Counted from the first letter of the stretch, positions 45,227 through 54,068 are shown. The stretch: DNA of 64,000 nt from Photobacterium indicum (GCF_003026215.1 NZ_PYOC01000007.1:124001-188000); one strand, 5' to 3'. Made by a program: numbers and translations. Notes: generated by a model not told the origin, from the letters alone.

Positions 45227-46040
45227 TCTACAGAGTACCCACCCTCAATTTGCAGCTCAGTCCATTTTACAAAAAAGTGCCCTTAGTCAAGTAACGCCAC
45301 ACCCGATTATTCGATTACTTATTAGCGCCGCCATTATTATTGGGCTGTGGCAAACGGTGGTTATAGTATTTGAACTACCCTCCTTTATTTTGCCGGGGCC
45401 GTTAGCTGTTTTTAACAAACTGATTCAACGTTACGATGTACTGCTTAGCCATGCTTGGGTTACAGCATCTGAAGTCATATTAGGTTTGTTATTAGGGCTA
45501 TCCATGGGCTTATTCTTTGCCCTACAAATGTTGCTATTTAACCCGCTGCGCCGTTGGTTACTACCGATTTTAATTGCGAGCCAAGCCATTCCTGTTTTTG
45601 CTATCGCCCCCATCCTAATGCTATGGCTTGGCTATGGTATTGCTTCAAAAATTGTCATGGCTGCGCTGATCATCTTCTTTCCTGTAACAACATGTTGTTA
45701 CGACGGACTAAGACACACACCTACTGGCTATTTAGACTTAGCAAAAACCATGGGGGCATCTAAATGGCAACTACTTCGCCATGTACGCCTTCCTGCTGCA
45801 CTACCCGCTTTAGCTTCTGGTATTAGGGTTGCTGTTGTTGTCGCGCCTATCGGGGCAGTTGTCGGTGAATGGGTAGGTTCTAGTGAAGGGCTTGGTTACC
45901 TTATGCTGCAAGCAAATGCTCGCATGATGATTGATGAAATGTTTGCTGCGCTACTCATTTTGGCAACATTTTCTATCACTCTTTATTTTGCCGCCGATCT
46001 ATTACTTAAACGTGCAATACCGTGGCAATCAAAACAGTAA
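45219..46040 (+). CDS. thiX: HMP ABC transporter permease
   Basis: About 273 residues with six membrane helices and the EAA-loop DLAKTMGASKWQLLRHVRLP, as in SsuC/TauC/ThiX permeases. Start at ATG 45219, preceded by a TTGGAG site and overlapping the ATPase gene by 8 nt; the frame from 45105 is an extension into thiZ. Forms the channel for the pyrimidine precursor. Confidence 0.88.
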   Translation: MSDLQSTHPQFAAQSILQKSALSQVTPHPIIRLLISAAIIIGLWQTVVIVFELPSFILPGPLAVFNKLIQRYDVLLSHAWVTASEVILGLLLGLSMGLFFALQMLLFNPLRRWLLPILIASQAIPVFAIAPILMLWLGYGIASKIVMAALIIFFPVTTCCYDGLRHTPTGYLDLAKTMGASKWQLLRHVRLPAALPALASGIRVAVVVAPIGAVVGEWVGSSEGLGYLMLQANARMMIDEMFAALLILATFSITLYFAADLLLKRAIPWQSKQ

Positions 46041-46050
46041 AGAGCACCAC

Positions 46051-46106
46051 TTACCTATTACCTATTACCTATTACCTATTACCTATTACCTATTACCTAT
46101 TACCTA
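46051..46106 (+). repeat. Tandem heptamer repeat (TTACCTA)8
   Basis: Eight perfect head-to-tail copies of TTACCTA fill most of the 94-nt gap between thiX and thiY, ending about 28 nt before the thiY start codon. Such repeats vary in copy number by slipped-strand mispairing, which here would change thiX-thiY spacing without touching either frame. Confidence 0.93.
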
Positions 46107-46134
46107 TTATAAAAATACAAAAAGGACGTTAAAC

Positions 46135-47076
46135 ATGAAAAGAACGCTATCTAAAAGCTTGCTTGCACTCGCACTTTCAGCCACTACTTTCAGTGCAGCA
46201 GCTAAAGATTTGACGTTAATGCTCGATTGGTTTGTAAACCCAAACCACGGACCAATCATTATTGCTCAAGAAAAAGGACTGTTTAAAGAACAAGGGCTAA
46301 ATATTGAGATTCAAGAACCCGCAGATCCGAGCATGCCTGCCAAGCTTGTGGCTGCCAATAAAGTCGATTTGGCTGTTTCTTACCAAACCAGTCTAACTAT
46401 TGATGTTGCCGTGGGTTTACCGCTTATCCGTTCAGCAACGTTAATTGCCGCACCACTGAATACCTTGATGGTTCTCGATAATAATAAGATCCATTCACTC
46501 GCAGATCTTAAAGGTAAAAAGATAGGTATTGCCATTGCCGGTAATGAAGAAGCAACTATCGGTACAATGCTAAACACTGCGGGGGTTGAGTACAAAGATG
46601 TTCAGATTATTAATGTCGGTTGGGCACTTTCTTCTTCTTTAGCATCAGGAAAAGTGGATGCTATTTGGGGGGGATTACGTAACTTCGAAAGTAATCAACT
46701 TGAGCTTGAAGGCTATAAATCAAAAGCATTTTTCCCAGAAGAACACGGTGTACCTTCGTATGATGAGCTCATTGTTGTCGCCAATAAAAATAATTACGAC
46801 AAAGCAACAATCAAGAAATTCAATAAAGCCGTTGAACTGGCGACTCAATACATCATTAACCACCCAGATCAAGCATGGAAAGAGTTTGTTGCTTACAACC
46901 CAGACACTCTCAATAACGAATTAAACCGCAGAGCATGGCGAGATACTCTGCCCCGCTTTGCGCTTCGTCCATCAGCGGTTGATTTAGAACGTTATGACAA
47001 CTTCGCAAATTTCATGTACCAACACAAAATCATCGCTAAAGCACCGAAAGCGATTGATTACGTACCAACACTATAA
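46135..47076 (+). CDS. thiY: HMP-precursor periplasmic binding protein
   Basis: A 313-residue NMT1/THI5-like binding protein with signal peptide MKRTLSKSLLALALSATTFSAAA. The mature start LTLMLDWFVNPNHGPIIIA and the segments ADPSMPAKLVAANKVDLAVS and KGKKIGIAIAGNEEATIG are typical of ThiY. It delivers a pyrimidine precursor of thiamine to ThiX/ThiZ. The start at ATG 46135 has an AAAGGA site just after the heptamer repeat; a frame from 45931 reads through the repeat but has no site. Confidence 0.9.
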   Translation: MKRTLSKSLLALALSATTFSAAAKDLTLMLDWFVNPNHGPIIIAQEKGLFKEQGLNIEIQEPADPSMPAKLVAANKVDLAVSYQTSLTIDVAVGLPLIRSATLIAAPLNTLMVLDNNKIHSLADLKGKKIGIAIAGNEEATIGTMLNTAGVEYKDVQIINVGWALSSSLASGKVDAIWGGLRNFESNQLELEGYKSKAFFPEEHGVPSYDELIVVANKNNYDKATIKKFNKAVELATQYIINHPDQAWKEFVAYNPDTLNNELNRRAWRDTLPRFALRPSAVDLERYDNFANFMYQHKIIAKAPKAIDYVPTL

Positions 47077-47118
47077 GCTGTTTGTTATTTATACTCATTT
47101 GATAAAAGGTACAATACG

Positions 47119-47787
47119 ATGAACCACTTGGATCTTATTCAGGCTTGCCAGCAAGAATACACAGAATACACCGAGCACGCATTTGTTATGCAGCTTGCTA
47201 ATGGTCAATTAAACCAAGCCGCTTATTTGCATTATTTAAAGCAAGACTTCCTATTTTTAAAACACTATGCCCGTGCTTATGCTTTGGCTATTTATAAAGC
47301 GCAAACCCTTGAAGAAATGCGTGCACCGCTACCAAGCTTACAGGCATTAATTGAAAATGAAACCTGTCATCATGTTACCTATTGCGCACAATGGGGGCTC
47401 ACTGAAAGTGATATGGAAGCAGAGCCAGAAGCTTTTGGTACTGTTGCTTATACTCGTTATGTTCTAGATACAGGTATGGCTGGTGACCTAACTGATTTGT
47501 ATGTCGCCCTTGCACCTTGTGCTATCGGTTATGCTGATATTGGTAAAGCATTGATTAATCATCCTGAAACCATCGTTGAGGGTAACCCTTACCATAGCTG
47601 GATTGAGCTATACAGCGGTGAAGACTTCCAAACGGGAGCTCGTGCAGGTATGGATCGCCTTGATACTATGATGGCTGATATCGATTTGAATAGCCCTCGA
47701 GGTCAGCGTCTTTGCGAGATATTCAAAACAGCGACACGTATGGAAATAGCCTTCTGGCAACAAGGCCTAGATGCAGCAAAAGCATAA
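47119..47787 (+). CDS. tenA: Aminopyrimidine aminohydrolase (TenA, thiaminase II)
   Basis: A 222-residue all-helical TenA protein. Motifs: YLHYLKQDFLFLKHYARAYA, the catalytic Cys in ALAPCAIGYADIG and the C-terminal Glu in ATRMEIAFWQQGL. TenA converts aminomethyl-pyrimidine, a thiamine breakdown product, to HMP, feeding ThiD. The operon thus imports, deaminates and phosphorylates salvaged pyrimidine. Followed by a terminator shared with the TetR gene. Confidence 0.93.
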   Translation: MNHLDLIQACQQEYTEYTEHAFVMQLANGQLNQAAYLHYLKQDFLFLKHYARAYALAIYKAQTLEEMRAPLPSLQALIENETCHHVTYCAQWGLTESDMEAEPEAFGTVAYTRYVLDTGMAGDLTDLYVALAPCAIGYADIGKALINHPETIVEGNPYHSWIELYSGEDFQTGARAGMDRLDTMMADIDLNSPRGQRLCEIFKTATRMEIAFWQQGLDAAKA

Positions 47788-47832
47788 ACACCCCCTAGTT
47801 AATCCAATACGTTAGAGTTTAAAAACAACTTG

Positions 47833-47874
47833 AGTGTTCGATTTGTCATAGCATAAGTCGAACACTTTTATTCT
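47833..47874. terminator. Terminator between tenA and the TetR gene
   Basis: AGTGTTCGA (47833-47841) pairs perfectly with TCGAACACT (47858-47866) and is followed by a T-rich run before the convergent tetR stop. Confidence 0.75.
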
Positions 47875-48465
47875 TTATTGGGTAATACGTAATGCATCTA
47901 ACATTGCGATTAATACAACCATTGCATCATCAATAAAATTGTATTGGCGCGCTTTACCCAACACACGAATACCTTGCATTTGCAGCACTAAAAATCGGCT
48001 CATCTGTTCAACATTTATGTTGTTACTGATTACACCATCCTGCTTTGCATTCTTAAATGCTTGACCCAGTGCGGTATCTAACTCGGTATAAAGCATTGTT
48101 CCCGTATTAAGCACTTCATCATCACTATGTGCACGTTCTAGAATCGCATTTTGCATAAAGCAGCCGCACTGTTGTTCTCTTTGCAATAAAGCAAAACGCT
48201 GAAGATATACTTTAATCGCTTCTAACCCTGCATCACCCTTCCCTAATTCCGTTAAAGATGGAAAAGAAATCTGAGTTAAATAGTAATCAAGGCATTCGTG
48301 GTACAAGGTTTCTTTATCAACATAGGCGTTATACAAGCTAAAACGATTAATGCCTAGATGATCCACCAGATCGGCAATCGAGGTATCTGCATAACCTTTA
48401 TGCCAGAATAGCTCCATTGCGGCGATGAGTTTTTCTTCACGATCAAAATTTTTGGTTCTCGCCAT
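47875..48465 (-). CDS. TetR-family repressor
   Basis: A 196-residue regulator with an N-terminal helix-turn-helix: AMELFWHKGYADTSIADLVDHLG and NRFSLYNAYVDKETLY (residues ~14-55). The C-terminal ligand domain includes a Cys-Gly-Cys (QQCGCFMQNA), as in several TetR proteins of this branch. Divergent from two glutathione S-transferase genes across 109 nt that contain a repeated GATCGTTCTG motif, so it very probably represses them and itself. Confidence 0.88.
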   Translation of the reverse strand: MARTKNFDREEKLIAAMELFWHKGYADTSIADLVDHLGINRFSLYNAYVDKETLYHECLDYYLTQISFPSLTELGKGDAGLEAIKVYLQRFALLQREQQCGCFMQNAILERAHSDDEVLNTGTMLYTELDTALGQAFKNAKQDGVISNNINVEQMSRFLVLQMQGIRVLGKARQYNFIDDAMVVLIAMLDALRITQ

Positions 48466-48510
48466 TTCAGCACCTCGTGCAACACGTTACGTTTTCGATT
48501 GATCTTTTTC

Positions 48511-48561
48511 TTGACTGATCGTTCTGTTATTGCGTAAATTATAATCTAACCGATCGTTCTG
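48511..48561 (+). promoter_or_regulatory. Promoter with duplicated TetR-type site upstream of the GST genes
   Basis: TTGACT at 48511 with TAAATT about 18 nt later forms a plausible -35/-10 pair. GATCGTTCTG occurs at 48517-48526, between the two boxes, and again at 48552-48561, 35 nt on. Binding at the first copy would block RNA polymerase. Site identity is inferred from repetition and position. Confidence 0.5.
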
Positions 48562-48574
48562 ATAAAGGCTTACC

Positions 48575-49186
48575 ATGAAAATTTATGAATTAGCACCCGC
48601 TCCAAGCGCTCGTAGAGTCAGTATTTACCTTGCAGAAATGGGGATTGATGTTGAACGTGCCAATATTGATATCCGTGGTGGAGAAAACCTGAGTGAAGCC
48701 TTTCAGGCGATCAGCTTAAACGGAAGAATCCCTGTTTTAGAGTTGGATGATGGCACTACAATCTGTGAATCTATCGCGATTTGTCGTTACTTTGATTCAG
48801 TCACTCAATCAAAAACATCACTTTTTGGTGATACACCAATAGAGCAAGCAAAAATTGAAATGTGGCAACGTATGGTCGAATTTCAAGGGCTTTACGCTGC
48901 GTTCCAAGCATTCCGTAATATCACAGGTATCTATGAAGATCGTGAAACGTGCGTTACAAGCTGGGGGCACGAATCTCGCCAGCGAGTTATCGACTTCTTA
49001 CCAGTTTTAAATAAACAACTCGCAACGTCAGCATACATCGCTGGTGATAAATTCTCGGTGGCAGATATTACTGCGTTTGTAATGTGTGGCTTCATTAAAA
49101 ACTTAGAAATTGAAGTCGACGACTCATTGCCTAACCTGTTGAATTGGTTCGATCGTGTTAGTCAACGCGCATCCGTTCAAGGCTAA
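48575..49186 (+). CDS. Glutathione S-transferase family protein, first of pair
   Basis: A 203-residue GST: thioredoxin-like N-domain with PAPSARRVSIYLAEMG and the cis-Pro/glutathione motif GRIPVLELDDGTTICESIAI, then a helical C-domain with AGDKFSVADITAFV. The residue in the usual catalytic position near the start is Ser (PSAR). It conjugates glutathione to electrophiles or reduces them; the substrate is unknown. Followed by a second GST 52 nt later; both probably answer to the divergent TetR repressor. Confidence 0.88.
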   Translation: MKIYELAPAPSARRVSIYLAEMGIDVERANIDIRGGENLSEAFQAISLNGRIPVLELDDGTTICESIAICRYFDSVTQSKTSLFGDTPIEQAKIEMWQRMVEFQGLYAAFQAFRNITGIYEDRETCVTSWGHESRQRVIDFLPVLNKQLATSAYIAGDKFSVADITAFVMCGFIKNLEIEVDDSLPNLLNWFDRVSQRASVQG

Positions 49187-49238
49187 ACAGCAGAAATAAT
49201 AACAACAACGGCAATAATACGAAGAAGGGATTAAGGTT

Positions 49239-49907
49239 ATGATCGATCTATATACCGCTGCAACACCGAATGGCTTTAAGATTTCAATCGCACTTGAAGA
49301 AATGGGATTAGAATACCGTGTTCATCACTTAGATTTGATGTCTGCCGAACAAAAGCTTCCAGATTTCCTAGCGATTAATCCTAATGGTCGTATTCCCGCT
49401 ATTATTGATCGTGATAATGATGATTTCGCCGTATTTGAATCAGGTGCGATCTTACTTTATCTTGCTGAAAAATCGGGTAAGTTCATTCCAGCTGAACCTA
49501 AAAAACGTTCGCAGGTGATCCAATGGCTGATGCTCCAAATGGGCGGTGTCGGACCAATGATGGGACAAGCGAATGTCTTTTATCGCTATTTTCCAGAAAA
49601 AATCCCAGCAGCAATTGAGCGTTATCAGAATGAAAGTCGTCGCTTATTTGAAGTCATGGATACTCAGCTAGCAAATAATAAATACTTAGCAGGTGATGAA
49701 TATTCAATTGCTGATATTTCTACATGGCCATGGGTAAGAATTTACGACTGGAGCGGCGTAAGCATTGAAGGTTTACCTCACTTACAACGCTGGGTTGATG
49801 AGCTAGCCGATCGTCCTGCTTGCCAGAAAGGAATTGTAACACCTCCACCTTCCGAGCTAAGCGATGAAGATCAAGCAAAAGAAATCCGTAAGATGGTAAG
49901 TAAATAG
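49239..49907 (+). CDS. Glutathione S-transferase, YfcG/Nu-class-like
   Basis: A 222-residue GST with [18 protein letters not shown], the Thr/Asn start typical of the YfcG/Ure2-like (Nu) group, [28 protein letters not shown] and the C-domain [20 protein letters not shown]. Nu-class members have disulfide reductase activity toward small disulfides. A tail ([15 protein letters not shown]) extends past the helical domain. Second gene of the TetR-controlled pair. Confidence 0.88.
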   Translation: MIDLYTAATPNGFKISIALEEMGLEYRVHHLDLMSAEQKLPDFLAINPNGRIPAIIDRDNDDFAVFESGAILLYLAEKSGKFIPAEPKKRSQVIQWLMLQMGGVGPMMGQANVFYRYFPEKIPAAIERYQNESRRLFEVMDTQLANNKYLAGDEYSIADISTWPWVRIYDWSGVSIEGLPHLQRWVDELADRPACQKGIVTPPPSELSDEDQAKEIRKMVSK

Positions 49908-49977
49908 CGAGACTTGGTACTTATATTCAAGCTATTTATACAAAAACTATGTAGGCACAAGCTATTCAGCAAACATT

Positions 49978-50014
49978 AACACCGAGAGCGAGTTCATTGT
50001 CTCGGTGTTTTTTA
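49978..50014. terminator. Terminator between the GST and YdcF-like genes
   Basis: AACACCGAGA (49978-49987) pairs perfectly with TCTCGGTGTT (50000-50009) and is followed by TTTTT on the plus strand. Confidence 0.88.
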
Positions 50015-50044
50015 ATACCATTCTTGAGCGGTATAACACGATGT

Positions 50045-50698
50045 TTAGCTTGCCACATCGATAAGGTGCTCATCAAAACCCAGTGCAACCAAACACTCAA
50101 AAGCTTTCCACACATCTTGAGGGATATCTTGCGGAATAGAGTAACCATACTGCGGGTAATATTTAATACGCTGTAAATCCCCTAGCATCACGTTAATCAC
50201 ATCAGAATACGACAGACCTTCGTTTGGGTATTCATCGAATGAAATATCAGGTGATGTCACAATGATCTCTTTTCCTGGCCATTGCCTCATGACTGTCGCA
50301 AAGGTTCGGCGTTCCATAAATGGCTTCTGCACTAAAATCATTTTATTGGGTGTCAGATCTTTTGACTCAAGTAGCTCACGAGTGAACTGAACATTCTCTC
50401 CCGTGTTCGTTGATTGAGGTTCAATCAGAATCTTTTCAAGTGGTACCCCCATATCTGCCGCAATATGAGCAAAGTACTCCGCCTCAGAGCAACCAAAAAA
50501 ACCTTTCGTTAACTCACCTTCTCCACCAGAGAATACAATGTAGGGTGCATAGCCTGCCAAATAGATCTTCGCCGCATGCTCTGCAACTCTTACGTCATTG
50601 CTGCACAAAACAAAAATACAGTCACTTTTTTCTAACGTTTGATTAAGAAGATGGAAATCCCAGATTTTCTTTGCAAGAACATGTACATGTTTTGGCAT
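50045..50698 (-). CDS. YdcF/SanA-like DUF218 protein
   Basis: A 217-residue soluble protein of the DUF218 (ElyC/SanA/YdcF) superfamily. Seen: DCIFVLCSNDVRVAEHAAK, PYIVFSGGEGELTKG, EPQSTNTGENVQFT and ILVQKPFMERRTFAT, the conserved blocks of the nucleotide-like-binding fold. It lacks the membrane anchor of SanA/ElyC and so resembles cytosolic YdcF, whose function is unknown (S-adenosylmethionine binding has been reported). AAGGAA ribosome site 7 nt upstream. Confidence 0.82.
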   Translation of the reverse strand: MPKHVHVLAKKIWDFHLLNQTLEKSDCIFVLCSNDVRVAEHAAKIYLAGYAPYIVFSGGEGELTKGFFGCSEAEYFAHIAADMGVPLEKILIEPQSTNTGENVQFTRELLESKDLTPNKMILVQKPFMERRTFATVMRQWPGKEIIVTSPDISFDEYPNEGLSYSDVINVMLGDLQRIKYYPQYGYSIPQDIPQDVWKAFECLVALGFDEHLIDVAS

Positions 50699-50802
50699 AA
50701 ATGATTCCTTCTTAATTCAAAATAACGTGAATACGCTTTATACAAATCAGCTTTGCGACAAACTAGCAAATAACAACTAGATTGCATAAAGAATGTGAAT
50801 GG

Positions 50803-50831
50803 ACGATGACAGTAACAATTACTGTCATCGT
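50803..50831. repeat. Perfect 13-bp hairpin downstream of yaeQ
   Basis: ACGATGACAGTAA (50803-50815), a CAA loop and the perfect inverse (50819-50831). No T tract in either direction, so it may protect the 3' end of the yaeQ message or be a weak terminator. Confidence 0.5.
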
Positions 50832-50915
50832 TTAAACACACTTAATTTAGCAAGAAATTGAGTAAGATTCAGGGTTCAATACTTATATTTCAAAAATAGA
50901 AAAGTGTGAGGGAGT

Positions 50916-51455
50916 TTAGCGGTGCCACCATTCAGGGGTAATTGTGATGCTTGTTTCACCAGAAGTTAACCAAGCTTGCTCACTTTCAATCGTTAGCTGA
51001 ATCTGCATTGTACGAGCAAGAATTGATTCAAGCTGGCTGAGTGTTTCGTCATTAACGTAAATAACAGAAATGTTATCAGACTGCGTTATTTTACTCTTGT
51101 TTTGCTGCCACCAAGCTGTTGCTGCATTATTGCCATAAGCAAAAATGATCACTTTTTTAGCACGATTTGATGCTTTACGGATGCGTTTTTCATCAGGAAG
51201 ACCAAGGTCAATCCAAAGCTCAATTTCATCACTTAGGCTTTTTGTCCAAAGATCAGGTTCATCTGTCGAACTCATCCCTTTCGTGAAGGTAAGATTTTCA
51301 TCTGCATTTAATGCCCATGCCAACAAACGCAGCATTAAACGTTGATGCGTTTCTGATGGATGACAAGCAACAGTATGGGGCACATCTAAATAAACGTGAC
51401 GATCCATATCAGCTACATTGATATGAGCTTTGTAAATAGTGGCTTTTTGTGCCAT
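50916..51455 (-). CDS. yaeQ: YaeQ-family protein
   Basis: A 179-residue protein full length for YaeQ, with the family blocks KATIYKAHINVADMDRHVY, HPSETHQRLMLRLLAWAL, EPDLWTKSLSDEIELWIDLG and KVIIFAYGN. The E-x-D/E-L-W-I-D-x-G-x-P arrangement fits its PD-(D/E)XK nuclease-like fold. No nuclease activity is established; it was first noticed as a suppressor of RfaH loss. The ~270-nt gap upstream (51456-51724) contains short inverted repeats but no gene. Confidence 0.88.
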   Translation of the reverse strand: MAQKATIYKAHINVADMDRHVYLDVPHTVACHPSETHQRLMLRLLAWALNADENLTFTKGMSSTDEPDLWTKSLSDEIELWIDLGLPDEKRIRKASNRAKKVIIFAYGNNAATAWWQQNKSKITQSDNISVIYVNDETLSQLESILARTMQIQLTIESEQAWLTSGETSITITPEWWHR

Positions 51456-51724
51456 AGGAAGAACACCTAACAGGTATATTAATAAGTATAGTATCAGTAT
51501 TGTTATACTACATTTTTTATCTATTTTTCAATGAGATAGACACCAATAGCTCTCAAAAATACAGCTGCATTTTGAAAGATAAAAGTACTAACCATTGATG
51601 GTTTGTATAGTTACCAACCAGATTTCGCTGTTTGATTTGGTAACTCAAAGAAAAGATTAAACCAAGCAGAGCAATTCTACGTTATTCCGCAAGTAATGTA
51701 CGGAATTTTGTTATAAACGCAGTT

Positions 51725-52066
51725 TTAGGGGAGCAACATTTTTACATTCAAATGCTGAGTAATGATCGCTTCTTTCTTTATTTTAGGTAGCTGTTTAATA
51801 CGATATTCAATTTGCATCGCAAATCGCTTATCACCGACTTCTTCATGCCATGCTAACGTCAGTGGCCCCTTCCCTTTTAGGTATTTTGCCCCTTTCTTTC
51901 CAGATTGGTGCTCAGTATAGCGCCGCTGAACATCTGTTGTGACACCACAGTACAGGGTATTAGATACCGTTCGAATCAAGTAAACCGACCAGGTTGGTTG
52001 CTGATTATCTAAAGAAGCAAGCTTGCTATCAACACCCTCTAGAGGCATTACATCTTGATTTTTCAT
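51725..52066 (-). CDS. GIY-YIG endonuclease-domain protein (YhbQ/UPF0213-like)
   Basis: A 113-residue small GIY-YIG protein. The motif appears as SVYLIRTVSNTLYCGVTTD with the catalytic Arg in DVQRRYTEHQSG, then KYLKGKGPLTLAW and the Glu/Lys block MQIEYRIKQLPKIKKE. It probably nicks or repairs DNA, but family members are scarcely characterised. An extra ~22-residue N-terminus precedes the domain. Transcribed in the same direction as yceH upstream, separated by its terminator. Confidence 0.85.
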   Translation of the reverse strand: MKNQDVMPLEGVDSKLASLDNQQPTWSVYLIRTVSNTLYCGVTTDVQRRYTEHQSGKKGAKYLKGKGPLTLAWHEEVGDKRFAMQIEYRIKQLPKIKKEAIITQHLNVKMLLP

Positions 52067-52107
52067 AGTATTCTACACAATATAAATAGTACTCTACACA
52101 ATATAAA
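52066..52107. repeat. Tandem 21-bp duplication
   Basis: Two adjacent copies of TAGTATTCTACACAATATAAA (52066-52086; second copy 52087-52107 with one change) lie between the yceH terminator and the start of the GIY-YIG gene. The second copy supplies part of the terminator T tract on the minus strand. Confidence 0.7.
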
Positions 52108-52127
52108 AAGCTCGGCATAAGCCGAGC
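52105..52127 (-). terminator. Terminator of yceH
   Basis: GCTCGGC (52110-52116) pairs with GCCGAGC (52121-52127) round an ATAA loop. On the minus strand five T residues follow. Confidence 0.85.
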
Positions 52128-52154
52128 CACATAGTTGTTGAAGGTATCTTTTCT

Positions 52155-52823
52155 TTACGACGTAAGCGATTCTAATAATTCCTTCAATTCAGCTATTTCT
52201 AACTTCATTGCTTTCACTTCTTCTTCTAACTCTGCCAGTCTTTCGTTATTGACACTGGCAAGCCCAGTAGGAGATGCCAATTTTGCCGCTACAGCTAACG
52301 CTTCAATATCAACTTCACCGCTGAATAAATGCATATAACGGCAATCACGCTTACCTGATTCACGCGGTAATTTAACCACATAAGGGCCTTTCGCATGCTC
52401 TGCTAAGCCATCTAAAACGGCTTCTACTTCTTTTACGTCACTAAACGTACACAAACGATTCGTACGTGTACGTATTTCACCAGCACTTTGCGGTCCACGT
52501 AATAGCATAACGCAAACAGCGGCAAGTTCTTGAGCTGTAAACTTTAAAGAGCCAAATTCAGTATTACAAAAACGGTGTTGGAACTTTGATACACGACTGC
52601 CAAAGCTAGAAACATCATTGATTAAACGCTTTTCTTTTAGTTGCTCAACAGTATCAAGTACTGTTGCTTCATCTAACGCCATTACTGGTTCACGATTGCT
52701 CTTCTGATTACACGCTGTCGTGAGTGCATTCAGTGTCAATGGGTATTGATCTGGAGTGGTAACTTCTTTTTCAAGTAAACAACCAATCACACGCGCTTCA
52801 TTTTGTGAAAAGTTAATATCCAT
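52155..52823 (-). CDS. yceH: YceH-like DUF480 (UPF0502) protein
   Basis: A 222-residue DUF480 protein with tandem winged-helix domains: VIGCLLEKEVTTPDQYPLTLNAL and ACNQKSNREPVM at the start, then LMLRGPQSAGEIRTRTNRL-type repeats in the second domain. The C-terminal ~30 residues are a predicted coiled coil (NERLAELEEEVKAMKLEIAEL). It probably binds DNA; function unknown. Single gene with its own terminator. Confidence 0.88.
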   Translation of the reverse strand: MDINFSQNEARVIGCLLEKEVTTPDQYPLTLNALTTACNQKSNREPVMALDEATVLDTVEQLKEKRLINDVSSFGSRVSKFQHRFCNTEFGSLKFTAQELAAVCVMLLRGPQSAGEIRTRTNRLCTFSDVKEVEAVLDGLAEHAKGPYVVKLPRESGKRDCRYMHLFSGEVDIEALAVAAKLASPTGLASVNNERLAELEEEVKAMKLEIAELKELLESLTS

Positions 52824-53044
52824 GATCTTCCTTCACCCTATTCATTATGATTATTTAATACTTTATCGCACTATGTTTAGTTGAGAATATTTAAAGCAAA
52901 CATAGTCGCAAAGTCTATTAGCAGATTAGCATGAGATGCTATAACGACAAGGGTTGATAGAATCAAGTGATGGAATTTTAATCATTAGATAAACAAATAT
53001 CAGACTTACTTCAAAAGTTGCCATTTTGAGGCTATTTTCACAAA

Positions 53045-53073
53045 CAAAAAAGCACAATTCGTTATGCTGTGCT
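53045..53073 (-). terminator. Terminator of the REC-GGDEF gene
   Basis: AGCACA (53051-53056) pairs with TGTGCT (53068-53073); on the minus strand the stem is followed by TTTTTTG. It lies 48 nt after the stop codon. Confidence 0.65.
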
Positions 53074-53120
53074 CATGCGTATTCAGCTAACTTTCAAGTT
53101 CAGATAGGACCAGCGTTCAA

Positions 53121-54068
53121 TTATGTAAACTCAGCCGCAACAAAACGGTTACGCCCTTGCTCTTTGGCTTTGTACAAGACTTTATCAACAATCTGATACA
53201 TATTCTCAACCGTTTCTAGCCCTGTCGGCACCCAAGACACCATACCTTGGCTCACCGTTACGATGTTTGATGTTGCTGACTGAAGATGCGGTATTGCTAA
53301 TCCATTAATACTAGATTTAAGCCTTTCGCACTCTTTCACTGCCCGAGTCTTATCACAATTACTCACTAAAATAACAAACTCTTCACCGCCGTAACGTGCA
53401 GCTAATTCCCCTGCGCGACTGAAATTAGCTTTTAATTCACCAGACACTAGCTGTAAACAACGATCACCATCAAGGTGGCCATAATAATCGTTGTAATCTT
53501 TAAAGTGATCAACATCAATCATGATCATAGTAAGAGAAAGCTCATGACGACCGTGCCAAGAAATAAATTCAGTCAGTTTCTGATCGAGAAAACGTCTATT
53601 AGCAATCTGAGTTAACCCATCTTCATTCACTTGTTGTGATAGCAGCTCATTCGCTTCTTCTAACTTAACAGTCGCTTGTTTTAATTGATGATGCATAGCA
53701 GCAATACGTTGCATTGCTTTTAGTTTCGATGCCAATACAATTTTATTTACAGGCTTAACTAAATAGTCATCCCCGCCCATATCAATGGCTTTCGCTATCA
53801 TTTCAGGTTCATCGTGACCACTTAGGAAGATAATTGGTACCCACTCAGGATGGTCACTTCGAATTTTATGAGCAACTTCCATCCCGCTCATATCAGGCAT
53901 ACTGATATCCAGCAATAATAAGTCAGGATCAAAAAGAGGATATCGTTCAATGGCTTCATGCCCAGAACTGACCGCTTCAACGATATGACCTAATCGCTGC
54001 AATCTCATTGCAAGTTGCATGCGTTCTAAATGAACGTCATCAACCAGTAAGATACGCATTGCTTCCAT
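53121..54068 (-). CDS. Response regulator with GGDEF (diguanylate cyclase) output
   Basis: A 315-residue protein: receiver domain (~4-120) with DD pocket, phosphoacceptor Asp54 in LLLDISMPDM and Lys in YLVKPVNK; a short helical linker (~125-150); and a GGDEF domain with DGLTQIANRRFLD and active-site GGEEF in AARYGGEEFVILV. The catalytic residues are intact, so it should make c-di-GMP when phosphorylated. The inhibitory I-site position, normally RxxD five residues before GGEEF, reads RAGE here. No histidine kinase is adjacent, so its partner is elsewhere. The ATG at 54068 has an AGGA site. Confidence 0.9.
   Translation of the reverse strand: MEAMRILLVDDVHLERMQLAMRLQRLGHIVEAVSSGHEAIERYPLFDPDLLLLDISMPDMSGMEVAHKIRSDHPEWVPIIFLSGHDEPEMIAKAIDMGGDDYLVKPVNKIVLASKLKAMQRIAAMHHQLKQATVKLEEANELLSQQVNEDGLTQIANRRFLDQKLTEFISWHGRHELSLTMIMIDVDHFKDYNDYYGHLDGDRCLQLVSGELKANFSRAGELAARYGGEEFVILVSNCDKTRAVKECERLKSSINGLAIPHLQSATSNIVTVSQGMVSWVPTGLETVENMYQIVDKVLYKAKEQGRNRFVAAEFT

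Noticed and set aside
46051..46106. Heptamer array as a CRISPR-like structure
   Set aside because: Units are 7 nt without spacers; this is a simple tandem repeat.
45931..46134. Longer thiY starting inside thiX and reading through the heptamer repeat
   Set aside because: It lacks a ribosome site, would place 68 residues before a perfect signal peptide, and uses the wrong frame of thiX.
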